NCBI RefSeq assembly: GCF_017355985.1
Contig: NZ_JAFIQU010000004.1
Location: 248,001-312,000, forward strand
DNA: 64,000 bases
Origin: Arenibaculum pallidiluteum
Lineage (GTDB): Bacteria; Pseudomonadota; Alphaproteobacteria; Azospirillales; Azospirillaceae
Direction of reading: 5' to 3'
In this document: in pieces, positions 53,986-63,406 of the stretch
Layout: each line of letters opens with the position of its first letter
How positions within the stretch are numbered: the first letter of the stretch is position 1
Made by a program: the position numbers and the translations under genes
Notes under the pieces: generated by a model
The model's database searches: none
Seen by the model: only the letters and a program-made list of their open reading frames with translations
Told to the model about the DNA's origin: nothing

Positions 53986-55893
53986 CTATCGCACCGGCCC
54001 CGCCTGCCCCGGCCCGCCGGTGCCGATCGCGGGGGCCGCGTCCTCGATGGTGAGCTGCACGCCGTCGGCGCCGTTCCAGCGGTCGGGGCGCAGATATCCC
54101 GCGAGGTGCAGCGGCGCGCCGGCGCTCTTCAGCAGCAGGCGGCCGAGATCTGTCTCGAGCGCGCGGAAGGCGATGGCCTTCAGCCGCGTTCCGGTACCCG
54201 CGCCGGCGGTCACGATGCAGCGCACGTGGTTCTGGCCGACCACGTCGGCCCGGGCGATGCGGGCGTCCATCACGGCAAAGCGCGGCTCGGCGTTGCCGGT
54301 GCCGAAGGGCCCGAGCCGCTCCAGAGCGGCGCAGAGCTGTGCCGTGGCGCCGTGGACCGACAGCGCGCCGTCGAGCTCCAGGCTCGGCACCAGCGGGCCG
54401 TCCAAGAGGCGCTGCTCGCCGATCCGGGCCGCAAGGAATCCCTGCAGCGCGTCCAGCTTCTCGCGCGCCACGGTGAAGCCCGCCGCCATGCGGTGCCCGC
54501 CGCCGGCCAGCAGAAGGCCCGCTTGGCGGGCCGCGATGACCGCCGCGCCGAGGTCCACCCCGCGCACCGAACGGCCCGAGGCCTTGCCCAGCCCATCCTC
54601 GCCGAAGGCCACCACGCAGGCCGGGCGGCCGTAGCGCTCCTTCAGGCGCGCGGCGACGATGCCGATCACGCCGGGATGCCAGCCCTCGCCCACCGCAAAG
54701 ACCAGCTCGGGCGAGGGCTCGACAGCGGCCGTCGCCTCCAGTCGCTCGAGCGCCTCGGCCAGCACCGCCGCTTCCACCGCCTTGCGCTCGGCGTTGTGGA
54801 CGTCGAGATCCCGGGCCAGGCGTGCCGCCTCGGCGGCATCGTCGGTCGAGAGCAGCCGCATCCCGAGGTCGGAGGCGCCGACGCGCCCGCCGGCGTTCAC
54901 CCGCGGGCCGAAGACGAATCCCGCGTGATAGGCCTCGGGCTTCTCGGAAAGCTTGCACAGGTCCGCCAGCGCCGCGATGCCGGCATTGCCGCGCCGGGCC
55001 ATCACCTTCAGCCCCTGGGCCACCAGCGCCCGGTTCAGCCCCGTCAGCGGCACCACGTCGCACACCGTGCCCAGCGCCACCAGGTCGAGCCAGCCCATCA
55101 GGTCGGGCTCCGCCCGACCCGTGCGGGCGTAAAAGCCCGAGGCCCTGAGCGCCCGGTTCACGGCCACCACGGCCAGGAACACCACCCCCGCGGCGCACAG
55201 CGTCTTGTGCGGCGAGGGATCGTCCAGCCGGTTGGGGTTCACCAGCGCGACGCAGGGCGGCAGGCGCGCCTCGGCGGCATGGTGATCGATCACCACGACC
55301 TCGAGCCCGGCGGCCTGGGCCGCCTCCAGCGCCTCGAAGGCGGTCGTGCCGCAGTCCACCGTCAGGACGAGCCGAACGCCGCCCTCGGCCAGCCGGTGCA
55401 GCGCCGCGGCATTGGGGCCGTAGCCTTCCCTGATCCGATCGGGGACATAGAGCACGGGATCGAGGCCAAGGGCGCGCAGGAAGCGCCCCAGCAGCGCGCC
55501 CGACGTGGCGCCGTCGACGTCGTAGTCACCGAAGACCGCGACCCGCTCGCCCGTTTCCACCGCCCGGGCGATGCGCTCCGCCGCCACGTCCATGTCGCGG
55601 AGGTGGCTGGGGTCGGGCAGCAGCGCGCGCAGGGTCGGCGCCAGGTATGTCTCGGCGGCCTCCACCGTAACCCCGCGGGCGGCCATGGCGCGCGCCACCA
55701 TCTCGGGCAGGCCGAAGCCCTGGGCCATGGCGAGGGCCTGGCGCTCGTCCCCGGGCCGGCGCAGCCAGCGCCGTCCGGTCGCCGAGCGCTCGACATTCAG
55801 GAAGGCGACAGGGGCCGCATGGGCCGCTTGCGCGCCAGGGGCGCTGGCTGCGCCCGATGCGGCGCTCTTCTCCTCGATGGTCTCGGCGGTCAT
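53986..55893 (-). CDS. recJ: single-stranded-DNA-specific exonuclease RecJ
   Basis: 635 residues. 5'-3' exonuclease of recombination and mismatch repair. DHH-family motifs: FGDYDVDGATSGALL (motif I), LVLTVDCGTTAFEAL, VVIDHHAAEA (DHH), and the DHHA1 part with ASGRSVRGVDLG and LLAGGGHRMAAGF. An OB-fold region follows to the end. ATG 55893 is chosen as the family start with CCGCCGAG before it; the frame to 56091 is not protein-like. Follows glpX on the same strand. Confidence 0.95.
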   Translation of the reverse strand: MTAETIEEKSAASGAASAPGAQAAHAAPVAFLNVERSATGRRWLRRPGDERQALAMAQGFGLPEMVARAMAARGVTVEAAETYLAPTLRALLPDPSHLRDMDVAAERIARAVETGERVAVFGDYDVDGATSGALLGRFLRALGLDPVLYVPDRIREGYGPNAAALHRLAEGGVRLVLTVDCGTTAFEALEAAQAAGLEVVVIDHHAAEARLPPCVALVNPNRLDDPSPHKTLCAAGVVFLAVVAVNRALRASGFYARTGRAEPDLMGWLDLVALGTVCDVVPLTGLNRALVAQGLKVMARRGNAGIAALADLCKLSEKPEAYHAGFVFGPRVNAGGRVGASDLGMRLLSTDDAAEAARLARDLDVHNAERKAVEAAVLAEALERLEATAAVEPSPELVFAVGEGWHPGVIGIVAARLKERYGRPACVVAFGEDGLGKASGRSVRGVDLGAAVIAARQAGLLLAGGGHRMAAGFTVAREKLDALQGFLAARIGEQRLLDGPLVPSLELDGALSVHGATAQLCAALERLGPFGTGNAEPRFAVMDARIARADVVGQNHVRCIVTAGAGTGTRLKAIAFRALETDLGRLLLKSAGAPLHLAGYLRPDRWNGADGVQLTIEDAAPAIGTGGPGQAGPVR

Positions 55894-56074
55894 CTCGGCG
55901 GGCAAGGAACGGTCACCCCGGGGGCATCGGCCGCCACGGCGGCGCCAGCCCCTGGCATAGCCCAGATGCGCCCGCCCGCGCCAGCGGGCCGCGCGCCTTG
56001 TCGCGAACTTGCCCCCGTTGCGCCTTGTGGCCGTTCTCTCGGCGCGGCGGCGACGAGGAGGCCGGAAACGCAGC

Positions 56075-56105
56075 GGGGGCGCGCAGCCCACGGCCGCGCG
56101 CCCCC
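56075..56105 (-). terminator. GC-rich hairpin after glpX
   Basis: Perfect 10-bp stem GGGGGCGCGC / GCGCGCCCCC with an 11-nt loop, 23 bp past the glpX stop on the minus strand. No T run. Confidence 0.55.
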
Positions 56106-56127
56106 GCCCTCCAAGCCGTGGCGCCGC

Positions 56128-57120
56128 TCAGCGCTCCATGGGGACGAAGCCGGTCTTGCGCCGGAAGTTGTGGACGGCCTGGATGTAGCGCACCGTGCCG
56201 CTCTTCGATCGCATGATCACGGAATGCGTCTCGGCGCCGCCAGCGAAGCGACGCACGCCCTGCAGCATGGCCCCGGTGGTCACGCCCGTGGCCGCGAACA
56301 TCACGTCGCCGCGGGCGAGGTCCAGCAGCTCGTACTTGCGGTTCAGGTCGGTGATGCCCCAGCGCGCGGCGCGCGCCCGCTCGTCGTCGTTGCGGAACAG
56401 CAGCCGGCCCTGGAACTGCCCGCCGATGCAGCGCAGCGCCGCCGCGGCCAGCACGCCCTCGGGGGCTCCGCCGGATCCCATGTAGATGTCGACGCCGGCA
56501 TGGGGCTGGCTGGTCGCGATCACGCCCGAGACGTCGCCATCCGAGATCAGCAGGATGCGCGCGCCGGCCGAGCGCACCCGGGCGATCAGCTCGGCATGGC
56601 GGGGCCGGTTCAGGATGCAGACCAGCAACTCGCCGACATCGACGCCCTTGGCCTTGGCGAGGTTGCGCAGGTTGTTCTCGACGGTCTCGTCCAGGTCCAC
56701 CACGCCGTCCGGCAGGCCGGCGCCCACGGCGATCTTGTCCATGTACACGTCGGGGGCGTTCAGGAAGCCGCCCTCCTCGGCCATGGCGATCACGGCCAGC
56801 GCGTTCGGGCCGCCGGTCGCGCAGATGGTGGTGCCCTCGAGCGGGTCCAGCGCGATGTCGATTTTCGGGCCGCCGGTGCCGACCTTCTCGCCGATATAGA
56901 GCATCGGCGCCTCGTCGCGCTCGCCCTCGCCGATCACCACGGTGCCGTCGATGCTGAGGCTGTTGAGCGCTTGGCGCATCGCGTCCACGGCGGCCTGGTC
57001 GGCGGCCTTCTCGTCACCGCGGCCGATATGCAGGGAGGCGGACAGCGCCGCCGCCTCGGTCACGCGCACCACCTCCAGCGCCAGGTTGCGGTCCATCCGC
57101 AGCTGAGTGGTCTCGGTCAT
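56128..57120 (-). CDS. glpX: class II fructose-1,6-bisphosphatase
   Basis: 330 residues of the GlpX family, lithium-sensitive phosphatase fold. Signatures: GRGDEKAADQAAVDAM, VVIGEGERDEAPML, DIALDPLEGTT (metal-binding DPLEGT) and IYMGSGGAPEGVLAAAAL. Converts fructose-1,6-bisphosphate to fructose-6-phosphate in gluconeogenesis. ATG 57120 has GGGGGAA upstream and the family beginning. Lies between hom and recJ, an arrangement I recall as common in Alphaproteobacteria. Confidence 0.96.
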   Translation of the reverse strand: MTETTQLRMDRNLALEVVRVTEAAALSASLHIGRGDEKAADQAAVDAMRQALNSLSIDGTVVIGEGERDEAPMLYIGEKVGTGGPKIDIALDPLEGTTICATGGPNALAVIAMAEEGGFLNAPDVYMDKIAVGAGLPDGVVDLDETVENNLRNLAKAKGVDVGELLVCILNRPRHAELIARVRSAGARILLISDGDVSGVIATSQPHAGVDIYMGSGGAPEGVLAAAALRCIGGQFQGRLLFRNDDERARAARWGITDLNRKYELLDLARGDVMFAATGVTTGAMLQGVRRFAGGAETHSVIMRSKSGTVRYIQAVHNFRRKTGFVPMER

Positions 57121-57158
57121 CTGGTTCCCCCAAAACGGGCCTTTGCGGCCCTTTCGCT

Positions 57159-58454
57159 TCAAAAATCCTCGATGCGGATCATGCGCGGCGGCTCGAGCAC
57201 CGAATCGAGAGCCTCGATGGCGGCAAGCGCGCGCCGCATCGAATCCTCGCCCGTGTCGTGCGTCGTCAGCACCACCGGCACCGCTTCTCCCGGCGCCCGG
57301 CCGCGCTGCAGGAAGCTTTCCATCGAGACCTGCTGGTCGCGCAGCAGGGCCGCCACATCGGCTATCACACCGGGCCTGTCCACGACCATGAGCCGTACGT
57401 AGTACGCCCCTCTTCTCGCGGAAATAGGCGAAGCGACCATCCGCTGGAGCTGCGCCGCCGGAACGCCGAAGACCGGCGTGCGCCGCCCCATGGCGATGTC
57501 GACGAGATCGGCGACCACGGCCGAGGCCGTCGGACCCGCGCCCGCGCCGCGCCCGACCAGCAGCACCTTGCCGGTGAAGTCGCCGTCCGCGACCACGGCG
57601 TTGAAGACGCCGTCGACGGCCGCGGTCGCGCCCGCCGCCGGCACCATGCAGGGATGCACGCGCTGCTCGATCCCGTGCTCTGTGCGCCGCGCGATGCCCA
57701 GCAGCTTGATCCGGAAGCCGAGCTCGCGCGCGTACTGGATGTCCAGCGCCGTGACGTGGCGGATGCCCTCCACGTCCACCGCGGCGAAATCGACCTCGCA
57801 GCCGAACGCCAGGGAGGTCAGGATCGCCAGTTTGTGGGCGGTGTCGATGCCGTCGATGTCGAAGCTCGGGTCAGCCTCGGCATAGCCCAGGCGCTGCGCC
57901 TCGGCCAGAACCTCGCCGAACTCGCGCCCGGTCTCGCGCATCTCGGTCAGGATGTAGTTGCAGGTCCCGTTCAGGATGCCGTGGATCTGCGACAGGCGGT
58001 TCGCCGCCAGCCCCTCGCGCAGGCCCTTGATCACCGGAATGCCGCCCGCGACCGCCGCCTCGAAGCGCAGGTCGACGCCGCGCTCCTCGGCGAGGCGCGC
58101 GAGCTCGGTGCCGCGATGGGCCAGCAGCGCCTTGTTCGCGGTCACCACGTGTCGGCCATGGGCCAGAGCCGCCTCGACAGTTGCGCGGGCCACGCCCTCG
58201 GAGCCGCCGATCAGCTCGCAGACCACGTCGATGTCGGGGTCGGCTGCGAGCTGGGCCGCGTCCTCGTACCAGCGCACGCCCGACAGGTCGGCGCCACGGT
58301 CGAGCCCGCGCCGGCGCGCCGATACGGCGGTCACCACGATGCGGCGCCCGCAGCGGCGCTCCAGCAGCCCCGCCTGTTTCTCCAGGACCTGCAGGACCCC
58401 GGCCCCGACCGTGCCGAGCCCGGCAACCCCGACCTTCAATGTCTTCATGCTCAC
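57159..58454 (-). CDS. hom: homoserine dehydrogenase
   Basis: 431 residues. NAD(P)-dependent reduction of aspartate semialdehyde to homoserine for threonine and methionine synthesis. N-terminal VGVAGLGTVGAGVLQ Rossmann motif, VTANKALLAHRG, GGIPVIKGLREG (catalytic region), and a C-terminal ACT domain (VRLMVVDRPGVIADVAALL) that usually mediates threonine feedback. GTG 58454 overlaps the stop of the aminotransferase gene by 4 bp (GTGA) and gives translational coupling; ATG 58448 is two codons inside. Confidence 0.97.
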   Translation of the reverse strand: MSMKTLKVGVAGLGTVGAGVLQVLEKQAGLLERRCGRRIVVTAVSARRRGLDRGADLSGVRWYEDAAQLAADPDIDVVCELIGGSEGVARATVEAALAHGRHVVTANKALLAHRGTELARLAEERGVDLRFEAAVAGGIPVIKGLREGLAANRLSQIHGILNGTCNYILTEMRETGREFGEVLAEAQRLGYAEADPSFDIDGIDTAHKLAILTSLAFGCEVDFAAVDVEGIRHVTALDIQYARELGFRIKLLGIARRTEHGIEQRVHPCMVPAAGATAAVDGVFNAVVADGDFTGKVLLVGRGAGAGPTASAVVADLVDIAMGRRTPVFGVPAAQLQRMVASPISARRGAYYVRLMVVDRPGVIADVAALLRDQQVSMESFLQRGRAPGEAVPVVLTTHDTGEDSMRRALAAIEALDSVLEPPRMIRIEDF

Positions 58455-59680
58455 GCTTTCACCCGAGCCGGCTGGCGGTCCGCCCCGGCCGCATTCACGC
58501 CGGAGGCGCGGAAAAACTCGCGGATGTTGCGGCAGGCCTGGCGGATGCGGTGCACGTTCTCCACCAGCGCGAGGCGCACATGCCCGTCGCCGTACTCGCC
58601 GAAACCGACGCCCGGCGCCACCGCCACCTTCGCCTCCTGCAGCAGCAGCTTGGAGAACTCCAGGCTGCCGAGATGGGCGAATGCGGGCGGGATCGGCGCC
58701 CAGGCGAACATGCTGGCGGGCGGGCTGGGCACGTCCCAGCCGGCCGCGGCCAGCCCCTCGATCAGCACGTCGCGCCGCTGCTTGTAGAGCGCCCGGATCT
58801 CCTCGACGCAGTCCTGCGGCCCGTTAAGCGCCGCGGTCGCCGCCACCTGGATTGGCGTGAAGGCGCCGTAGTCCAGGTAGGACTTGATGCGCGCCAGCGC
58901 CGCGATCAGCTTGCGGTTGCCCACCGCGAAGCCGATGCGCCAGCCGGGCATGCTGTAGGTCTTGCTCATGGAGGTGAACTCGACCGCGATCTCCCGCGCC
59001 TCGGGGATCTGCAGGATCGAGGGCGGCGGCACCCCGTCGAAGTAGATCTCGGAATAGGCGAGATCAGAAAGGATCCAGATGCCGTGCTTCAGGCAGAAAT
59101 CGACGATGGGGCGGTAGAACTCCAGGTCGACGACCTGCGCTGTCGGGTTGGACGGATAGCTCAGCACCAGGGCCAGCGGCTTGGGCACACTGTGGCGCAC
59201 CGCGCGCTCGAGCTGGTCCATGAAGGTCCCGATATCCTCCTTCACGGGCATGTGCCGCAGCGCCGCGCCGGCCAGGATGAAGCCGAAGGGATGGATGGGA
59301 TAGGACGGGTTGGGCACCAGGATGATGTCGCCCGGGCTGGTGATGGCCTGGGCGAGGTTCGCCAGCCCCTCCTTGGAGCCCAGCGTCACGACGACCTCGG
59401 TCTCGGGGTCCAGATCGACGCCGAACCGGCGCTTGTAGTAGGCCGCCTGGGCACGGCGCAGCCCGGGGATCCCGCGCGAGTTTGAATAGCGATGGGTGCG
59501 CGGGTTGCGCACGGTCTCTACCAGCTTGTCGACGATGTGCTGCGGGGTCGGCTGGTCGGGGTTGCCCATCCCGAAGTCGATGATGTCCTCGCCGGCGGCG
59601 CGGGCCCGCGCCTTCATCGCGTTGACCTCGGCGAAGACGTAGGGCGGCAGGCGCTTGATGCGATGGAAATCCGTGCTCAT
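58451..59680 (-). CDS. alaC: alanine-synthesising / LL-DAP-type aminotransferase
   Basis: 409-residue PLP-dependent class I aminotransferase. PLP lysine in SMSKTYSMPGWRIGF; also PNPSYPIHPFGFILAG and SYPSNPTAQVV. The beginning FHRIKRLPPYVFAEV and IIDFGMGNPDQPTPQHIV match AlaC (YfdZ) and related LL-diaminopimelate-type enzymes that precede hom in many Alphaproteobacteria. It likely makes alanine or transfers amino groups to aspartate-family intermediates. First gene of the run alaC-hom-glpX-recJ. Confidence 0.93.
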   Translation of the reverse strand: MSTDFHRIKRLPPYVFAEVNAMKARARAAGEDIIDFGMGNPDQPTPQHIVDKLVETVRNPRTHRYSNSRGIPGLRRAQAAYYKRRFGVDLDPETEVVVTLGSKEGLANLAQAITSPGDIILVPNPSYPIHPFGFILAGAALRHMPVKEDIGTFMDQLERAVRHSVPKPLALVLSYPSNPTAQVVDLEFYRPIVDFCLKHGIWILSDLAYSEIYFDGVPPPSILQIPEAREIAVEFTSMSKTYSMPGWRIGFAVGNRKLIAALARIKSYLDYGAFTPIQVAATAALNGPQDCVEEIRALYKQRRDVLIEGLAAAGWDVPSPPASMFAWAPIPPAFAHLGSLEFSKLLLQEAKVAVAPGVGFGEYGDGHVRLALVENVHRIRQACRNIREFFRASGVNAAGADRQPARVKA

Positions 59681-59859
59681 GGGCGATCCAGATGCGCGTC
59701 CGGGCCCGGACCTGGCCCATCCGAGCCGGCCCGGAAGCCGTTTGTAACGCGCCGGCCGCTCCCGGGCGAGGGGAATTGCGCGAAAGCCGCAGGATGCAGC
59801 CAGAATACGACCCTGAGGGCTCCGGTCCCGACGCTCGGCGAACGCGGGGGACCCGACGC

Positions 59860-60348
59860 TCAGGGGGCGCGCGGTGCCGGCGGGATCACGATGGCATCGG
59901 AGGGCGGCGGCACCGCCCCGGCCAGCGGCGGGATCTGCGGCGCGGCCTGCCGCTGGGGTGCGTTGGGCGGGATGGGCGCCCGTGTCTCGAGCTGGCCGGC
60001 GGCCGCCTCGGACTCCGCCCGGATCTGGCGCAGCCGGTCCAGCATCACCTGGCGCTCGGCCGGGGTCCGCACGGCGGTTGGGCGCGGCGGGACGCTGGCG
60101 AGGTTCGGGAAGGTCAACTCCTCGCCCGTCGCCCGCCGGATGGTTCCCTCGGCCGGGGCCGGCTGGCCCTCGGACGCGGCTGGCAGCTCCGCGCCTCCGC
60201 CCAGCCTGTCCAGCAGCGGCGAATCCGCGCAGGCCGCCAGCAGCGGGATCGCCAGCATGGCGGCCAGGATCCCGTGCATGGCGCGGACGGTGGAGCCCGC
60301 GCGTAGGACGCGGGTGGCCCGGCGGGCGGTCTCGGGCACGGCTGTCAT
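59860..60348 (-). CDS. lipoprotein of unknown function
   Basis: 162 residues. The signal region ends with a lipobox LLAAC (after ILAAMLAIP), so Cys is lipidated. The mature protein is low-complexity, rich in P, A, R and Q, with a helical QVMLDRLRQIRAESEAAAGQ stretch. GGGAGAG precedes ATG 60348; ATG 60279 gives a more compact signal peptide without a ribosome site. Divergent from phaC. No family recognised. Confidence 0.72.
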   Translation of the reverse strand: MTAVPETARRATRVLRAGSTVRAMHGILAAMLAIPLLAACADSPLLDRLGGGAELPAASEGQPAPAEGTIRRATGEELTFPNLASVPPRPTAVRTPAERQVMLDRLRQIRAESEAAAGQLETRAPIPPNAPQRQAAPQIPPLAGAVPPPSDAIVIPPAPRAP

Positions 60349-60531
60349 GGGGCGAACTCTCCCGCAGGGCTGGGGCGCGACCGGCGGACGCACCCCCGGA
60401 CCGGCAACACCAGCCCTTGTTGCAATGAAACTTTCTTCCGGATGTTGTACTAGATCCCGAGAAGCCACAAGCCCACGCGCCGAGCCCAACGGCGGCCCCC
60501 ATCCGGCGCCCGGGACAGTACAGAGGAAACC

Positions 60532-62343
60532 ATGGCCGACCAGCACGCCCAGGACGTGAAGCTTCCGGACCCCGTCGAGCTGTCCCGGGCGATGACGCGC
60601 ATAGCCGAGCAGAGCCAGCGCCTCGTCGCGGAGTTCCTGTCACGGCAGGCCCATGACGGCGCGGCGGCGCCCTCGGCCTCGCCGGACCCGCTGAACATCG
60701 GCGGCGCGTTCCTCGAGATGACGGCCAAGATGATGGCCGACCCGATGCGGCTGATGCAGGCGCAGATGTCGCTCTGGAACGACTACATGACGCTGTGGCA
60801 GCGCACGACCCAGCGCCTCCTCGGCGGCGAGGAGACCGAGCCGGTGATCACCCCGGCCAAGGACGACCGCCGCTTCCGGGACAGCGCCTGGGACGAGAAC
60901 ACGCTGTTCGACTACATCAAGCAGAGCTACCTGCTCTCGGCGCGGTTCCTGCAGTCGACCGTCCGGGGCGTCGAGGGGCTGGACGAGAAGACCCGGCGCA
61001 AGGTCGACTTCTATACGCGCCAGTTCGTCGATGCGATGGCACCCAGCAACTTCGTGCTGACCAACCCCGAGGTGCTGCGCACGACGCTGGAGAGCGGCGG
61101 CGATAACCTCGTGAAGGGGCTCGAGCACCTGCTGGAGGACCTGGACCGCGGCAAGGGCCGGCTCGCCATCAAGATGACGGACTACGACGCCTTCAAGGTC
61201 GGCGTGAACGTGGCCGTCAGCCCGGGCAAGGTCGTCTTCCAGAACGAGCTGATCCAGCTGATCCAGTACAGCCCCACGACCGAGCAGGTGAACAAGCGCC
61301 CGCTGCTGATCGTGCCGCCCTGGATCAACAAGTTCTACATCCTGGACCTGCGCCCCAAGAACTCCTTCATCAAATGGGCGGTGGACCAGGGCAACACCGT
61401 GTTCCTGATCTCCTGGGTCAACCCGGACGAGCGGCTCGCCACCCGGACCTGGGAGGACTACATGGAGGACGGCATTCTGGCCGCCGTGGATGCGGTGCTG
61501 AAGGCGACCGGCGAGCCGTCGCTGAACATCATCGGCTACTGCATCGGCGGCACGCTGCTGGCCTCGACGCTGGCCTATCTGCACGCGACCGGCGGCACCG
61601 AGAAGATCGCCTCTGCGACCTACTTCACCACCATGACGGACTTCTCCGAGGCCGGCGAGCTCTCGGTCTTCATCGACGAGGAGCAGCTGACCGCCCTCGA
61701 GGAACGCATGGAGGAGAAGGGCTATCTGGACGCCTCGGCCATGGCGACCACCTTCAACATGCTGCGGGCGAACGACCTAATCTGGTCCTTCGTGGTCAAC
61801 AACTACCTGCTTGGCAAGGAGCCCTTCCCCTTCGACCTGCTGTACTGGAACAGCGACAGCACCCGCATGCCCGCGGCCATGCACAGCTTCTACCTCCGCA
61901 ACATGTACCAGCGGAACCTGCTGATCAAACCCGGCGGGATCGTGCTGAAGGGCGTGCCCATCGACCTGCGCACCATCAAGACGCCCACGGTGATGATCTC
62001 GACCCGCGAGGACCATATCGCCCCCTGGAAGTCGACCTACGCGCTGACGCAGCAGCTCGCAGGACCCGTGAAGTTCATCCTGGGCGCGTCCGGGCACATC
62101 GCGGGGATCGTGAATCCGCCGGAGGCCAACAAGTACGGCTACTGGACCAACACCAAGCTGCCGGCCGACCCCGAGGAGTGGCTGGAGACCGCAAAGCAGA
62201 CCCCGGGCTCCTGGTGGCCGGAATGGTCGAAGTGGTTGCAGAAATACGCCGGCGGCAAGGTGCCCGCCCGCGACCCCGCGGCCGGCCTGCTCAAGCCCAT
62301 CGAGGACGCGCCCGGCAGCTACGTGGCAGCCCGCGTCTCCTGA
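60532..62343 (+). CDS. phaC: class I polyhydroxyalkanoate synthase PhaC
   Basis: 603 residues. Polymerises (R)-3-hydroxyacyl-CoA into storage polyester on granules. PhaC_N domain (NPEVLRTTLESGGDNLVKGL) then the alpha/beta-hydrolase core with lipase-like box GYCIGGTLLA (Cys337), Asp494 in STREDHIAPW and His522 in ASGHIAGIVNP, the catalytic triad. Length and lack of an adjacent phaE fit class I. ATG follows GAGGAAACC. phaA, phaB and phasin genes are not in the window. A strong terminator follows. Confidence 0.97.
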   Translation: MADQHAQDVKLPDPVELSRAMTRIAEQSQRLVAEFLSRQAHDGAAAPSASPDPLNIGGAFLEMTAKMMADPMRLMQAQMSLWNDYMTLWQRTTQRLLGGEETEPVITPAKDDRRFRDSAWDENTLFDYIKQSYLLSARFLQSTVRGVEGLDEKTRRKVDFYTRQFVDAMAPSNFVLTNPEVLRTTLESGGDNLVKGLEHLLEDLDRGKGRLAIKMTDYDAFKVGVNVAVSPGKVVFQNELIQLIQYSPTTEQVNKRPLLIVPPWINKFYILDLRPKNSFIKWAVDQGNTVFLISWVNPDERLATRTWEDYMEDGILAAVDAVLKATGEPSLNIIGYCIGGTLLASTLAYLHATGGTEKIASATYFTTMTDFSEAGELSVFIDEEQLTALEERMEEKGYLDASAMATTFNMLRANDLIWSFVVNNYLLGKEPFPFDLLYWNSDSTRMPAAMHSFYLRNMYQRNLLIKPGGIVLKGVPIDLRTIKTPTVMISTREDHIAPWKSTYALTQQLAGPVKFILGASGHIAGIVNPPEANKYGYWTNTKLPADPEEWLETAKQTPGSWWPEWSKWLQKYAGGKVPARDPAAGLLKPIEDAPGSYVAARVS

Positions 62344-62363
62344 AGCTGGCGCCGGAAAACGGC

Positions 62364-62387
62364 CGGGGCCGGCAGTCGCCGGCCCCG
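62364..62387. terminator. convergent hairpin terminator phaC / EamA gene
   Basis: 10-bp stem CGGGGCCGGC / GCCGGCCCCG with a 4-nt loop (AGTC), followed on the + strand by CTCATTCC. It fills the gap between two convergent genes and probably serves both. Confidence 0.7.
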
Positions 62388-62388
62388 C

Positions 62389-63369
62389 TCATTCCGTCCG
62401 GTAGGGCGGCCGCGCATCGGGCGACGCCCCGAGGCCCAGGAGAACGCTGCCGGCGATCACGGCGGCCGCTCCGGCAGCGAGCGTCGCGTCGGGAACGGTC
62501 CCGAAGGCCATCCAGCCGAAAAGAAGCGCCCAGACCATCTGGCTGTACTGCACGGGCGCGACCAGGCCCGGCCGCGCAAGGCGCAGGGCATAGGCAAGGC
62601 ACAGCCGCCCGCCCGCCAGCATCAGCCCCGCCGTGGCGTAGAGCAGCCACTCCCGGGGCGTGGGCGGCACGTACCGCCCGGGCAGAAGGGCGGCATTGAC
62701 CGCGATCAGGATCACGACCGGCAGAACCATGTCCGCCAGCAGCGTCGACCTGGCGCGCCAGTGGCGCACCGTCAGCATGGAGACCGCCTGCGCCGCCGCC
62801 GCCCCGAACGCGGCCGCCGCGCCCCAGCCATCCGCCTCGCCGCCAGGGCGCAGCATCACGACGACCCCCGCGAAACCGAGCGCTGTCGCCATCCATTGGC
62901 GGCCCGTCGGTGCCTCGCGCAGGAGCATCAGGGCGAGCAGCCCCGCCAGGATGGGGCTGGTGAAGCGGACCGCGTAGACATCCGCGATCGGCATGCGCGT
63001 GAAGGCCGCTAGCGTCAGCCAGATCATCGCGACCGACGGGACGCCGCGGGCCAGCACGACCAGCAGCGTGCCTGCGGACTGCACCCGCAGCCCGCCCAGC
63101 GCGCGGCCCGCCGGCAGGGCGAAGAGGCAGGCGAAGACGCCCGACAGCAGCAGGATCTGAGGCAGCGGATGGCCGGCGCTCAGCAGCTTGGAGACCACGT
63201 CCATGCCGGAGAAGAGCGCAAAGCCCAGGACTGCCAGGACGAAACCGGCCCGGGGTCGGTCGGCGGCGTTCCCGGGAGGCGGCCGTGGCGGCGACAGTGG
63301 CGACGGCCGCGGCGGCGACAGTGGCGACGGCCGCGGCGGCGACAGTGGCGATGGCCGCGGCGGCGCCAT
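62389..63369 (-). CDS. EamA/DMT-family transporter with Pro-rich N-terminal repeats
   Basis: 326 residues. About ten membrane helices from residue ~43 (AGFVLAVLGFALFSGMDVVSK), in two EamA halves; substrate unknown. The first ~35 residues are three copies of an octapeptide (PPRPSPLS) encoded by a 24-bp tandem repeat. If ATG 63369 is the true start this makes a Pro/Ser-rich cytoplasmic tail that is odd for the family; no ATG occurs between it and the first helix. Starts 37 bp before the carbonic anhydrase gene ends upstream, so the two may be cotranscribed. Confidence 0.87.
   Translation of the reverse strand: MAPPRPSPLSPPRPSPLSPPRPSPLSPPRPPPGNAADRPRAGFVLAVLGFALFSGMDVVSKLLSAGHPLPQILLLSGVFACLFALPAGRALGGLRVQSAGTLLVVLARGVPSVAMIWLTLAAFTRMPIADVYAVRFTSPILAGLLALMLLREAPTGRQWMATALGFAGVVVMLRPGGEADGWGAAAAFGAAAAQAVSMLTVRHWRARSTLLADMVLPVVILIAVNAALLPGRYVPPTPREWLLYATAGLMLAGGRLCLAYALRLARPGLVAPVQYSQMVWALLFGWMAFGTVPDATLAAGAAAVIAGSVLLGLGASPDARPPYRTE
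63287..63358. repeat. 24-bp tandem repeat, three copies
   Basis: Unit GGCGGCGACAGTGGCGAYGG + CCGC, copies at 63287, 63311 and 63335, with partial units on both sides (GGCCGT before, GGCGGCG after). A multiple of three, so copy-number change would keep the EamA frame. Encodes the repeated octapeptide at the N-terminus of the transporter. Confidence 0.93.
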
Positions 63370-63406
63370 GAGCGGCCCCTGCCCCGGCGCGCCGGCGCGC
63401 CGGCGC

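Noticed and set aside
53860..57402. 1180-residue plus-strand frame across recJ, glpX and hom
   Set aside because: Runs antisense through three well-recognised genes and has the Arg/Gly/Ala/His composition of a shadow.
60418..60460. TTGCAA ... TACTAG as a -35/-10 pair before phaC
   Set aside because: The spacing is about 22 bp and the -10 matches only three of six positions; not convincing.
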